Shown one piece after another: positions 42,575-51,120 of a stretch of DNA of 64,000 nt. Positions within the stretch are counted from its first letter, which is position 1, and every line of letters begins with the position of its first letter. Source of the DNA: Armatimonadetes bacterium 55-13 (GTDB lineage Bacteria; Armatimonadota; Fimbriimonadia; Fimbriimonadales; Fimbriimonadaceae). Both the position numbers and the translations under genes were made by a program. The stretch spans positions 194,056 through 258,055 of the forward strand of contig MKRX01000026.1 of assembly GCA_001898035.1 (NCBI GenBank). The letters run 5' to 3'. The notes below the pieces were generated by a model, which searched no databases, was not told where the DNA came from, and worked only from the letters and a program-made list of their open reading frames with translations.

Positions 42575-43702
42575 TTAAGCGGAATGAGAAATCGCTTCGC
42601 CTTGGGGAAGCCAAAGGCGAAAGGTCGCCCCGCAGCCCTCTCCCTCGCTCGATGCCTCTACGGATCCTCCGTGCAACTTCATGATTCGCCGAACGTTCGC
42701 CAAGCCAATGCCGGTTCCCTCGATCTTAGGGCGATCTCCCAGCCGCTGAAACGGTTCGAATATCTGCTCTGAGAATTGAGGATCGAATCCCAACCCCGTG
42801 TCTTCCACTGTGATCGAGAAGCCTCCCGCCTCCTTTTGAATCGCCATCGTCACCGTCGTCCCGGAGGAGGAGGAGTATTTACAGGAGTTCTCCAACAGAT
42901 TCTCCAGCACGCAGCCCATCATCGTCGCATCTGCATACACGGTGACTGGCCCCGGCAAATCGAAAGTGATCGACTTATTTGCGTACCGAATCTTCAAGTC
43001 CGCCGCAATGTCCTTTGCCAGCCGCGATATCTCAACCGGCTCTACCTTCGCCACTGACCGGCTCAGACGCGTGTACTCCAGCATCTTGTCAACCAAGTCT
43101 GAGAGCCTTAAGGCGTTCTGTCGTTGCCGTTCCAACATCTGCAGTCCGTCCTTGTCCAGCACGGACGCATACTCCCTCTGAAGCATCACCGAATTCGCGA
43201 TGATCGCGCGGAGCGGAGCCCGAACGTCATGCGCTACCGCATGAGTGATCGTCTGCAGTTCGCCATGAGCTTGCACCAAGCTTTCTGTTCGCTCCAACAC
43301 CCGGTTCTCTAAATCGCGGTTCACCTCTTCCAACGCTCCTCTCGCCAAAGCGAGCTTTGCCTTTTCCACCTGGAGATGAGACATCAACGCCACGATCACA
43401 CCGCATGTCGTAAAGAACATTCCCAGTCGGGAGATATCCGCCAGAATGCTCTTCGCGCTATCGCCTTGACTGGGATCGATAAAGCCAAAAACGATAATCG
43501 CCCCAACGATCATCGCGATCACTCCCGCCCGCCAACCGCCCTTCCAAGCCGAGAAGGCGCTGCCCAAAATGAACATCATAAAGGGAGACCGTGCGCCAAG
43601 CACCGGGATCAGTGCAAATCGGGCAACAGTAGCCATCACCGTTCCCAGAACGGCAATGCCTAAGGCAAGGGGCCAAGTTGTCGTTGCCCCAACCGGATTC
43701 AA
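42575..43702 (-). CDS. Membrane sensor histidine kinase (DUF4118/HisKA/HATPase)
   Basis: The 375-residue protein has a KdpD-like DUF4118 membrane bundle (residues about 10-108), a coiled coil, HisKA with the phospho-His in THAVAHDVRAPL, and HATPase_c with NLLENSCKYSS, VEDTGLGFD and GTGIGLANVRRIM. The start is a TTG and uncertain; the frame stays open to a TAG at 43793 without an ATG, and no ribosome site is clear. No response regulator is adjacent, so it is an orphan kinase. Confidence 0.88.
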   Translation of the reverse strand: MNPVGATTTWPLALGIAVLGTVMATVARFALIPVLGARSPFMMFILGSAFSAWKGGWRAGVIAMIVGAIIVFGFIDPSQGDSAKSILADISRLGMFFTTCGVIVALMSHLQVEKAKLALARGALEEVNRDLENRVLERTESLVQAHGELQTITHAVAHDVRAPLRAIIANSVMLQREYASVLDKDGLQMLERQRQNALRLSDLVDKMLEYTRLSRSVAKVEPVEISRLAKDIAADLKIRYANKSITFDLPGPVTVYADATMMGCVLENLLENSCKYSSSSGTTVTMAIQKEAGGFSITVEDTGLGFDPQFSEQIFEPFQRLGDRPKIEGTGIGLANVRRIMKLHGGSVEASSEGEGCGATFRLWLPQGEAISHSA

Positions 43703-43852
43703 ACGTTTGATTTCGGCTTTGATGCCAGTCTCCGAAAGCAGGTGCCGTACCCATTCTAAAACAAAATGGATAGAGGCAAGATGAACGTGTAACTAATCGG
43801 GGGCAAAATCGCAATTTTGTTGGGGAATGCCTTATCCAACTACCTCTGGGCG

Positions 43853-46800
43853 TTACTTGAACGTCAGAACGATCCGATCGTTCGTCGCCAAATCGATAGG
43901 CTTCTTGAAGATGACCTCTCCGGTTGACTCATTCAACACGGCGGGCGCCTTCAGATTGCCAACTATCGCACTGATCAACTGCCGACTTCCCACGGATAGA
44001 ACCAACTTGGATAACCGCAGTTTGCCCCACTTCACGACCAATTCCACCGTCATTCCGCTCTTCGATGCCGTCTGCGAAAACCTGCCCCAACCCTCCGCGA
44101 CCGTAAACGCGCCCCGGAAGTCTTCCGCGCCGATTCTCGGCCGGATCGTAAGCCACCCCTTCGGCCCGTCGTACTCAAACCCACATGCCGCCAGATAGAC
44201 CCCGTATGAAGCCATCGCCCGGGCGTAGTGGTCACTGCATTCGATTTCGTTATAGGGATTGCGACGCTCCGCGCGATATCGTTCGTGGATTGTCCGCTCC
44301 ACAATGAGGCCCTGATCCACCATTCCTTCGTAGATCATATGCCCCGCAACTTGGTGCTCGAACCCTGTCATGCACTCGTTGAAATAACCGACCGCCCAGT
44401 CCTCCTGACCTTCTCCTGGCGCCTTGTTGGAGCCTCCTCGCGGCCAAGTACACATGAGTAGCCCAGCCTCTCCTGGTAGCGCGTACCACCGGCCCCCCCG
44501 AATATCCTTCATCGATTGCCGGTACTTGCCTACATCGGGAGCGTAGTTGTAACGGTACAGCGCCTCAAGCGCCTTTTTGGACTCCGTCGGCGGAACCACC
44601 CGAGGTAGCCCCACCTGCCACGCCCACGACTGACCAAACACCTGATCGATATGGCACCCATTGTTCGTGTTGATCGCTCTCGGGTGATTTGTATCGGTCT
44701 TTTGAATGAAATACTCGCCATTGAAGAGCTCGTCCACTAAGTGACGCGAGCCCCGCTCTGCGATGGTCCGGCACAGGGACGAGAATGTCGCATCTCCCAT
44801 ATCTGCGGCCATCGCCTCCCCCGCCCGCAAGGTCGCCACGTACAAACTGCTGATCCACGAAATCTTGCCGAACCAGGTTGCGTCCAACGTATTGAACTGC
44901 GGACCTTCCAAAATCCCATCTTGATTGGGATCTTGTTCGATCAAGAACCGGATCGACTGCTTTACCCTTGGCCAAAAAGCCTTCAGCCACCCTGAATCCT
45001 TCGACATCAAATGCTCTCGGTAAACCCGTAAGATTGTCCCGCATTGACCATCCGTCGCTGGTCCCTGCGCCGCTTCTGCCCGATGACCCAGCGCACCGTT
45101 CTCGTGATAGGCGATGCCGTAGTCCACTCGAGTTCGCAGGTCTCGCTCCAACGCCGGAAACAGTCGCCCCATCGCCTGGGCATATTGCCATACATGAGTG
45201 CACGTCCCCGCACAGCAATAAACTCCCTCCCAACCGTAAAACCGACCATCGTCGAATCGGTAGCAGGTTGAAGTCGAAAGGGTCGATGTATTCGCCATCG
45301 TCCGATCCAGAAACCAATACGGAAGCGTGGAATCGTACCAAGTCTCCGTCCACCGCCGAGTCTCTTGACTGAGCCGGACAAAGTTCTTGGCCGCGTACAC
45401 CGCCACCTCACGCGCGTCCGAAAATCGCTTCGCGTAGTATCGCTTGAACGTCTCGTGTCCTTCCAGAAACGAAAGCGATTTCCGATTCGGATTGGGGAAA
45501 TGCCAAGAGACCAAGAACGTCACCGTCTGAGTCTCACCCGGCTTCAACCGAACTCGTTTGCCTGCCACGCCCCTTGGCGCCTCGGTCGTGAAGTAGGTGG
45601 CGGCAAACTCTTTCCACGATCGCACCCCGGCGTTTGTTGCCCCGCCCTTGCCAAGAACCCCGATGCCAATTGTTCCGAAGTCTCCTTCATCCTCTAGCTT
45701 CTCGACCTCGTGAACCGCCTCGTCCCGGAACTCGATCTGATCGACGCCCACATTCCCCCAGGGCCCCGCCTCCGCGTCCAAAATCTCAATCCTCGCCTTC
45801 TTCACTTCCAAATCGCGAACGTCCCAGTTAACCCAGCTCATCGCGTTGGCATCTTGCCCCGTAGCCGTCCTCACCACGTGGCCATCTACAAGGAGGTTGA
45901 CGCACGTCTTACCTGCATGCTCGCCCCCGCCGATTAACATTGAAATGTAGCGCCGCTCAACCGTAAACTCCCGACTAAGCAACCTTCCCAAATGAGCGTC
46001 ACCGCCACTCACATTTTCGCCATGCCGAACGTTATGGCTGTTCACTACCCGCTTGCCCTTTCCGCGAACGTCTCCCTGATATTGGGGAATCTTCGAAATC
46101 TCGATGGGCCCCTCGCCGAACGCCGTACCCTCCACCGTCCAGCCTTCATACGAAGCCTTCTCGAAATCCTCGAACACCACCACCGGGCGCCCACTGGTTC
46201 CACCTTCTGCGTCCGAGCCTGAGTGCTGGAAGAAAGCAAGACCATCTCCGGTCCTGGCATCGGTCTTCAGTTGAACCAAGCGTCGGTTACGGCTATACAG
46301 ACAAACGGGGTTCTCCATCCATCCCGCCAGTTCCACTTCCGCCGTTTCGCTTCCGGTGTTCTTGACGGCATAGCTCAGAATCGCCATCGGCAATCCCGAG
46401 TCATCCTCGTTCAGCGGAATAAAGGGAGAATAGGCTTCCAGCCGAACGTCGATCTGGTGAAATTCCCCGTAGTGGATATCCGCCATCGGATAGCGCCCCA
46501 AGAACGCGGTGTCGGGAAACGCCGTCAGGTCGAAAGCCGCCAATAAATCGCCCGCCTTGGTAGCTTTTGCTAAATAGAAGCCCATCGAAAACGGCGATCG
46601 CTCCGGCAAGGGGTGCGAATAGTGCAATCCATTGCGAATCTCACCCATATCTGCCTCGGCCAATTGGTTGAATACGTCCCAATGCCAAAGCTGACCATCG
46701 CCGCCCAGGTACACCTGCCCGCACCCGATGCCCCCAATGGGCATTCCAATATTCCCTAGCGCCTTACCCCGGTAAACCGTCGGCTTGCCCCGCTTGGAGA

Positions 46801-46963
46801 GTCCAGCTATCCAGGACGCAGAAAGACCCTTATCCGCCGGAACCAAAACCTGCGGCTGTTCGCCCGCCATCCGTAGCAACCCCGTGCCCTTCAAAGGAAT
46901 CGCTGCCGCCCCGCTTGCCGCCATGCCCAGAAATCTCCTCCGAGAAAGACGTTTCCCGCTCAC
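43853..46963 (-). CDS. Tat-exported GH116 glycosidase with an inserted levanase-like domain
   Basis: The 1036-residue protein starts with a Tat signal (LSRRRFLGMAASGAAAIPL). It has a GH116 N-terminal sandwich, an insertion at about residues 262-418 (EDFEKASYEGWTVEGTAFG ... ISMLIGGGEHAGKTCVNLLVDG ... GNVGVDQIEF) like the GH32-associated C-terminal module, and the catalytic (alpha/alpha)6 domain. The nucleophile is expected in FYGWEGVYCCAGTCTHVW and the acid in FNTLDATWFGK. GH116 enzymes cleave beta-glucosides, beta-xylosides or GlcNAc. It overlaps the RbsD/FucU-like gene by 4 bp. Confidence 0.9.
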   Translation of the reverse strand: MSGKRLSRRRFLGMAASGAAAIPLKGTGLLRMAGEQPQVLVPADKGLSASWIAGLSKRGKPTVYRGKALGNIGMPIGGIGCGQVYLGGDGQLWHWDVFNQLAEADMGEIRNGLHYSHPLPERSPFSMGFYLAKATKAGDLLAAFDLTAFPDTAFLGRYPMADIHYGEFHQIDVRLEAYSPFIPLNEDDSGLPMAILSYAVKNTGSETAEVELAGWMENPVCLYSRNRRLVQLKTDARTGDGLAFFQHSGSDAEGGTSGRPVVVFEDFEKASYEGWTVEGTAFGEGPIEISKIPQYQGDVRGKGKRVVNSHNVRHGENVSGGDAHLGRLLSREFTVERRYISMLIGGGEHAGKTCVNLLVDGHVVRTATGQDANAMSWVNWDVRDLEVKKARIEILDAEAGPWGNVGVDQIEFRDEAVHEVEKLEDEGDFGTIGIGVLGKGGATNAGVRSWKEFAATYFTTEAPRGVAGKRVRLKPGETQTVTFLVSWHFPNPNRKSLSFLEGHETFKRYYAKRFSDAREVAVYAAKNFVRLSQETRRWTETWYDSTLPYWFLDRTMANTSTLSTSTCYRFDDGRFYGWEGVYCCAGTCTHVWQYAQAMGRLFPALERDLRTRVDYGIAYHENGALGHRAEAAQGPATDGQCGTILRVYREHLMSKDSGWLKAFWPRVKQSIRFLIEQDPNQDGILEGPQFNTLDATWFGKISWISSLYVATLRAGEAMAADMGDATFSSLCRTIAERGSRHLVDELFNGEYFIQKTDTNHPRAINTNNGCHIDQVFGQSWAWQVGLPRVVPPTESKKALEALYRYNYAPDVGKYRQSMKDIRGGRWYALPGEAGLLMCTWPRGGSNKAPGEGQEDWAVGYFNECMTGFEHQVAGHMIYEGMVDQGLIVERTIHERYRAERRNPYNEIECSDHYARAMASYGVYLAACGFEYDGPKGWLTIRPRIGAEDFRGAFTVAEGWGRFSQTASKSGMTVELVVKWGKLRLSKLVLSVGSRQLISAIVGNLKAPAVLNESTGEVIFKKPIDLATNDRIVLTFK

Positions 46964-47493
46964 TTGCCGCCCATCTTCTTGCGTAGCGCCGATTCCTTAT
47001 CGCCGCTCCAGTAGCCGCAGTCCAACTGCAAAAACACAGAGGTATAGGGCAGAGTGAGCTTAGTCTTTAAGACCAGCACATGAAACGTCTTCCCCGCCTC
47101 GTCCAGCTTGGCGATGATGTCTTCATGAAGCATTGAAGCCGCCGACATCCCTTTGAGCAACGAGCTAACCGAGTTCCGATACTTGGTGATCCCTGGCGCC
47201 GCCTTCTCGTCGATGAACTTCATCTCCTTATCCAAGAACACATTCGCCCGAACATGCTTTTGCTTCTTGAGTTCCGTCAGTACGGCCTTGACCACCGTCA
47301 GTTGATCCTCGCCCGTGAAGATCGTCTCAATACCCGCGCTGGTTTGGAGCGGATACGCGGAATCAACAATCACCACCCAATTGCGATGACCCAGTAGAGG
47401 AAGTTCCTCCTTCAGTTTCGTCTTCCAATTCGTCTGTGCAAATCCAACCGTCGCCCATAAAAGCAACGCCGTCAATCCCAAGATTTTCTTCAC
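46960..47493 (-). CDS. Exported RbsD/FucU-like protein
   Basis: The 177-residue protein has a signal peptide (LTALLLWATVGFAQ) and then LGHRNWVVIVDSAYPLQ, which resembles the HGD-x-I-x-I-D-x-x-FP start of RbsD/FucU sugar mutarotases. It ends with LTLPYTSVFLQLDCGYW. RbsD/FucU enzymes are normally cytoplasmic and interconvert pyranose and furanose or anomers; export is unusual. Genes on both sides are glycan-active, so a sugar mutarotase or lectin role is plausible. Confidence 0.75.
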   Translation of the reverse strand: MKKILGLTALLLWATVGFAQTNWKTKLKEELPLLGHRNWVVIVDSAYPLQTSAGIETIFTGEDQLTVVKAVLTELKKQKHVRANVFLDKEMKFIDEKAAPGITKYRNSVSSLLKGMSAASMLHEDIIAKLDEAGKTFHVLVLKTKLTLPYTSVFLQLDCGYWSGDKESALRKKMGGK

Positions 47494-47512
47494 GCTTCGC
47501 CTCCTCGCGAAT

Positions 47513-49147
47513 CTATTTCAGTTCCTGAGCGTTAAATCTCACCGACTTGATATAAGCGGGCTTGTCCTTGTCCCAATGCCCGTAGGTCGTCGCCACCACC
47601 GTCCCGTCAGGCAGAATCTCCAACCCCGGATAGCCACAGTCCCACGAGTCTTGGTTATCCAGGAGCCGAATCTTCATCTGGCCGGGCTTACCCATCACCA
47701 AGTCCTCATAGCTTCCCACCCAGGCCACGAAGTCTCCTTTCCAGGGCCCGTCTTGCATATCCCGGAAGACGCATACCAACCTCCCGTCCGCCAATCTCTT
47801 TAAGGTATGCCGATCGCCCGTCAGCGCCTCGTTCATCGGCCGCGGCGTCGACCACGTCTTAGCCTCATCGTTGGTGAACATGACGTGGCTCGGCTTAACT
47901 CGCTTGTTCTCCCGCAGTAGCACCGCCAGCTGCCGCCCATCGTCGGAACGAATCATCCCCGGCTCGCACAGATGAACGTCCGAACTGGCAAAGATCGCCT
48001 CTGGCGTGGACCATGTCAGCCCGTTGTCCGCCGAAAACGTCTCGTAAAGCGTCATCGTCGGAACCAACTTGCCGCCTTGCTTAAAAAACCGACCGTCATC
48101 ATGAAAGAGCGCCAACCATCGCCCGTCCTTGAGAGGCTTCACATCGCCCATGACAACGATGCCACCCCAATCTCCCGCCTGTTTCAACGGCGACCAGGTC
48201 GCCCCTAAATCGTCGGAAACTGCCAAGCGAGCCGGGTAAAGCCCCGACCACAAGATAATTCTCTTGTCGTCGATCCTCGTCAATGTCGGCGTTTCCAGCG
48301 AGGTCGCCCAATTCTCCGGCGTCGGCAATCGATCGCTCCACGTTTTGCCGCCATCCGTAGAGCGCTTCATCACAATCGCGCCCTTGCCATGCCCCTTCGG
48401 ATACACCGCCAAAATCGTCTTACTGTCGGGCAGCAAGGTCGTCGATACGTGGCCCAAATACTGCCCCTCCTCTCGATCGACCACCACTTGCCGCTTGGCA
48501 TCCTTGGCCCAATCCAATCGCTTCAACTTCGCCTCCCGCTTTGGAGTATCGAAAACGTCCTTTGCCACCGCTTCTGCCAGGACCCGAAATCCCAAGTTGT
48601 TCGGATGCAGCCGATCCGTAAACACATCGCCCTTGCCGTCGAAGAGCGCCCGAGCGTCGAAGGTCGCAAGCTTTAACTCCTTAGCAACCTCGCCCAAAGC
48701 TGGAATGATCTGCTCATCCAAATTTTTGGGCCTCCAATCCGCCTCGCTAAAGAACATGGGCGGCGGCATCATGATCACCACCTTCGGCTTTGTCGGCAGT
48801 CCCATAAACTCTCGAACAAGCGAACGATAGGTCTCAGTAAACGCGGGCCGTCGCGCGGTCCAGTTCGGTCCCGGAGAATCGTTAGTCCCTAACATAACCA
48901 ACACCACGTTCGGCTGAGACTTCAGGGCCGACTCACATTCAGGCAGTCGCCTATATTGCAGAGTCCCCGGCAGCACTGAGGCGCTCTGCCGACCATAGTT
49001 CTCCACGATGTAGCGGTCGCCCAGGATCTTCTGAAGTTGGGCCGGATAGCTGTTCATCCCCCCGCGCCCCTGCGTGATGGAATCCCCAACGCACGCCACC
49101 TGGATCGGTCCCAAAACCGCCATCGAAATCAAAACTGCAAGCATCAC
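47513..49147 (-). CDS. SGNH esterase-sialidase fusion
   Basis: The 544-residue exported protein has an SGNH hydrolase domain (residues about 15-200) with the catalytic Ser in CVGDSITQG, GTNDSP, and Asp-His in FTDRLHPNN. A sialidase/BNR-repeat propeller follows (about 215-540) with RSTDGGKTWS, VSDDLGATWS, FSADNGLTWS and FTNDEAKTWS Asp-box repeats. Fusions of this kind are known for sialate O-acetylesterase plus sialidase. It lies upstream of the RbsD-like gene by 19 bases, and its ATG overlaps the stop of the frameshifted gene. Confidence 0.9.
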   Translation of the reverse strand: MMLAVLISMAVLGPIQVACVGDSITQGRGGMNSYPAQLQKILGDRYIVENYGRQSASVLPGTLQYRRLPECESALKSQPNVVLVMLGTNDSPGPNWTARRPAFTETYRSLVREFMGLPTKPKVVIMMPPPMFFSEADWRPKNLDEQIIPALGEVAKELKLATFDARALFDGKGDVFTDRLHPNNLGFRVLAEAVAKDVFDTPKREAKLKRLDWAKDAKRQVVVDREEGQYLGHVSTTLLPDSKTILAVYPKGHGKGAIVMKRSTDGGKTWSDRLPTPENWATSLETPTLTRIDDKRIILWSGLYPARLAVSDDLGATWSPLKQAGDWGGIVVMGDVKPLKDGRWLALFHDDGRFFKQGGKLVPTMTLYETFSADNGLTWSTPEAIFASSDVHLCEPGMIRSDDGRQLAVLLRENKRVKPSHVMFTNDEAKTWSTPRPMNEALTGDRHTLKRLADGRLVCVFRDMQDGPWKGDFVAWVGSYEDLVMGKPGQMKIRLLDNQDSWDCGYPGLEILPDGTVVATTYGHWDKDKPAYIKSVRFNAQELK

Positions 49148-49678
49148 AAGCCTTTCTCCATCGCATCGCGACCGCGTTTAAACAGCGCCCAGAAGCAGAG
49201 GGCTACGCCTCCAAAGAAACCCACAAAGTAGGAGGCGTTATGGGTAACCCAAACCGCCGTAAACCGCCGCAATTCGTGGTCCGATTCAAAAGCCATGCGG
49301 GGCCCATAGACAAAGCTTGGCGCCCTAAAACCAACGGCGTAGCTGCCCAACCCCGCCATGGCCGCGCAGCCCGCCATCACCATCAACAAGATCGCCACCG
49401 CGCGGACCACCACCGAAAATGCCAGGGGACGAGTGCGTCCACCAATCGCGCTATAAGCCAACGGGAATCCCAAAATCAATCCCACCCACCACGTCGCGAT
49501 CACCCCCCCAAACCAACGCCACCACCGTCGGATCTTCGGAATCGATGACATGAGGATGAAACACCGTGAAGTACGGCAAATAGACGCGAGCGGTGATCTG
49601 ATCGTGAACGATCCCGTAGATCACCGCCGCCAAGATGCAAAGGCCGACGATCTTCAAAGTCTCGACGGCCTTGTTCAT
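49144..49678 (-). pseudogene. Small membrane protein interrupted by a frameshift at a G7 tract
   Basis: Two overlapping frames make one protein. The first (ATG at 49678) reads MNKAVETLKIVGLCILAAVIYG and reaches ALVWGG. The second continues GVIATWWVGLILGFPLAYS and encodes three further hydrophobic helices to the stop at 49144. The switch falls on seven minus-strand Gs (49503-49509); six would read ALVWGVIATWW without interruption. The restored product is about 177 residues with four or more membrane segments. It could be a sequencing indel, a true pseudogene, or a phase-variable or slippage-dependent gene. It lies between the binding protein and esterase-sialidase genes. Confidence 0.8.
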
Positions 49679-49683
49679 GGAAG

Positions 49684-51021
49684 CTACTGCACCTTGTGTT
49701 TCTTGATAGAATCGTCCCCTCGAACCTTCTCTGCCGCCGCTTCTACTCGGTCGCAGAATGCTTCGGGGGTCGAGTTACCCTGCAGGAGCGACGTCAGCGC
49801 ATTCTCAAGCTCGGTACTGAACGCCGGATACCACTGCCGGAACTGTACTGCCCACAGGTACTTGCTCGCCTTGAATGACTTCGCGGGCTCCACCAAGATC
49901 TCAGGAAGCTTCACTTCATCGCTTCCCTTAATTGCCATCAATGTTCCTTTCTTCTCGACGAACTCCTTGGCCTTCGTCAACGAAGTCATGTACTTGAACA
50001 ACCCAATGGCATCTTTCTGATTCTTCGCTTCGCTCGGAACCATCCAGGGCTCAATGCCAATCAACAGACTCGTCGGATCGCCCTTGCCATCCGCCACCAC
50101 CGGCGGAAGCATAAATTGCATCTTGGCTCCGGGAGGAATGACCTTCTCCATCTCAGAGTAAAGCCAGGAACCGCATGGAATCATCGCCGCTTTGCCCTGC
50201 AAGAAATCTTGCTGAGACTCGGTATGTGTTAACGCCACCGCTCCCTTCTCGAAGTACCCTTTCTTGTTCAGTTCGTCGATCATCTTGGCCGCCTGAACCA
50301 TTGCTGGCGACTTCCAAGCGCCCGGTTCCATGTTTTGCGCCGCCTTCAGCGCCTCTGGACCACCCACGCTCAACGCCCACGGTAGCAACATGCCGTCAAT
50401 CATGTAATACGGATATTTGCCCTGGTAGGTGAGAGGAGCCATCCCCTTGGCCTTGATCTTTTCGCAAAGTGACAGGAGTTCGGAATACGTCTTGGGGGGC
50501 GTCCAGCCGTTCTTCGCAAACACGCCTGGGTCGTACCACCAACCGTAGAGCATCACGTAATAAGGCAATACATACTGCTTGCCTTCAAGCTGGCCCAACT
50601 TTAGAAGCTGTGGTTCAAACGTATCGCCCCACGTGCCTTCGCCTTCATAAGGCTTTTCAGCCAGCGCCGAGTCCAGATCCAGTAGCTGACCTTCTTCCGC
50701 CAGCGCCCAATGATCCATTCCCCAGCCGGGGAAAGTCAGATCAGGGGGATCGCCACCTACAAAACGGGGTTTGAGCTGCTCCCAAACGCGAGGATTTCCT
50801 TCGACCGTTATTTTCAGTCCCGGATTCTTAGCTTCGTATTCCTTGGCCGCTTCTTGATAGAAGTCAATCCCATAGCCACCTTTAAAAGCCTGTACTTCGA
50901 GTTTGCGCTCTCCGCCACTCGTACCGCCCCCGTCATTGGAGGCCGAATCCTTGCTGCCGCCAGAACAGCCAATTGCCATAATCGCCGCAATTGCGCCTAG
51001 CGTAAAAGTCCATTTGATCAT
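49684..51021 (-). CDS. Extracellular solute-binding lipoprotein, family 1 (oligosaccharide type)
   Basis: The 445-residue protein has a lipoprotein signal (LGAIAAIMAIGCSGG) and an SBP_bac_1 fold: EAAKEYEAKNPGLKITVEGNP, LPYYVMLYGWWYDPGVFAKNGWTPPKTYSELLSLCEKI and GKAAMIPCGSWLYSEM. It should bind an oligosaccharide for ABC import. No permease or ATPase follows; instead a membrane protein fragment, esterase-sialidase, RbsD-like and GH116 genes do. The divergent neighbour is the BTAD-STAND regulator. Confidence 0.94.
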   Translation of the reverse strand: MIKWTFTLGAIAAIMAIGCSGGSKDSASNDGGGTSGGERKLEVQAFKGGYGIDFYQEAAKEYEAKNPGLKITVEGNPRVWEQLKPRFVGGDPPDLTFPGWGMDHWALAEEGQLLDLDSALAEKPYEGEGTWGDTFEPQLLKLGQLEGKQYVLPYYVMLYGWWYDPGVFAKNGWTPPKTYSELLSLCEKIKAKGMAPLTYQGKYPYYMIDGMLLPWALSVGGPEALKAAQNMEPGAWKSPAMVQAAKMIDELNKKGYFEKGAVALTHTESQQDFLQGKAAMIPCGSWLYSEMEKVIPPGAKMQFMLPPVVADGKGDPTSLLIGIEPWMVPSEAKNQKDAIGLFKYMTSLTKAKEFVEKKGTLMAIKGSDEVKLPEILVEPAKSFKASKYLWAVQFRQWYPAFSTELENALTSLLQGNSTPEAFCDRVEAAAEKVRGDDSIKKHKVQ

Positions 51022-51120
51022 TCGTTTGTTACCTAGATGTCTCGGTTAGGCCGTCAAGTTAATCCCGCCAGCTAAACGTCTCCTAAAACCCTAACGCGGA
51101 TTTAATGGCAAAATCAAGTA

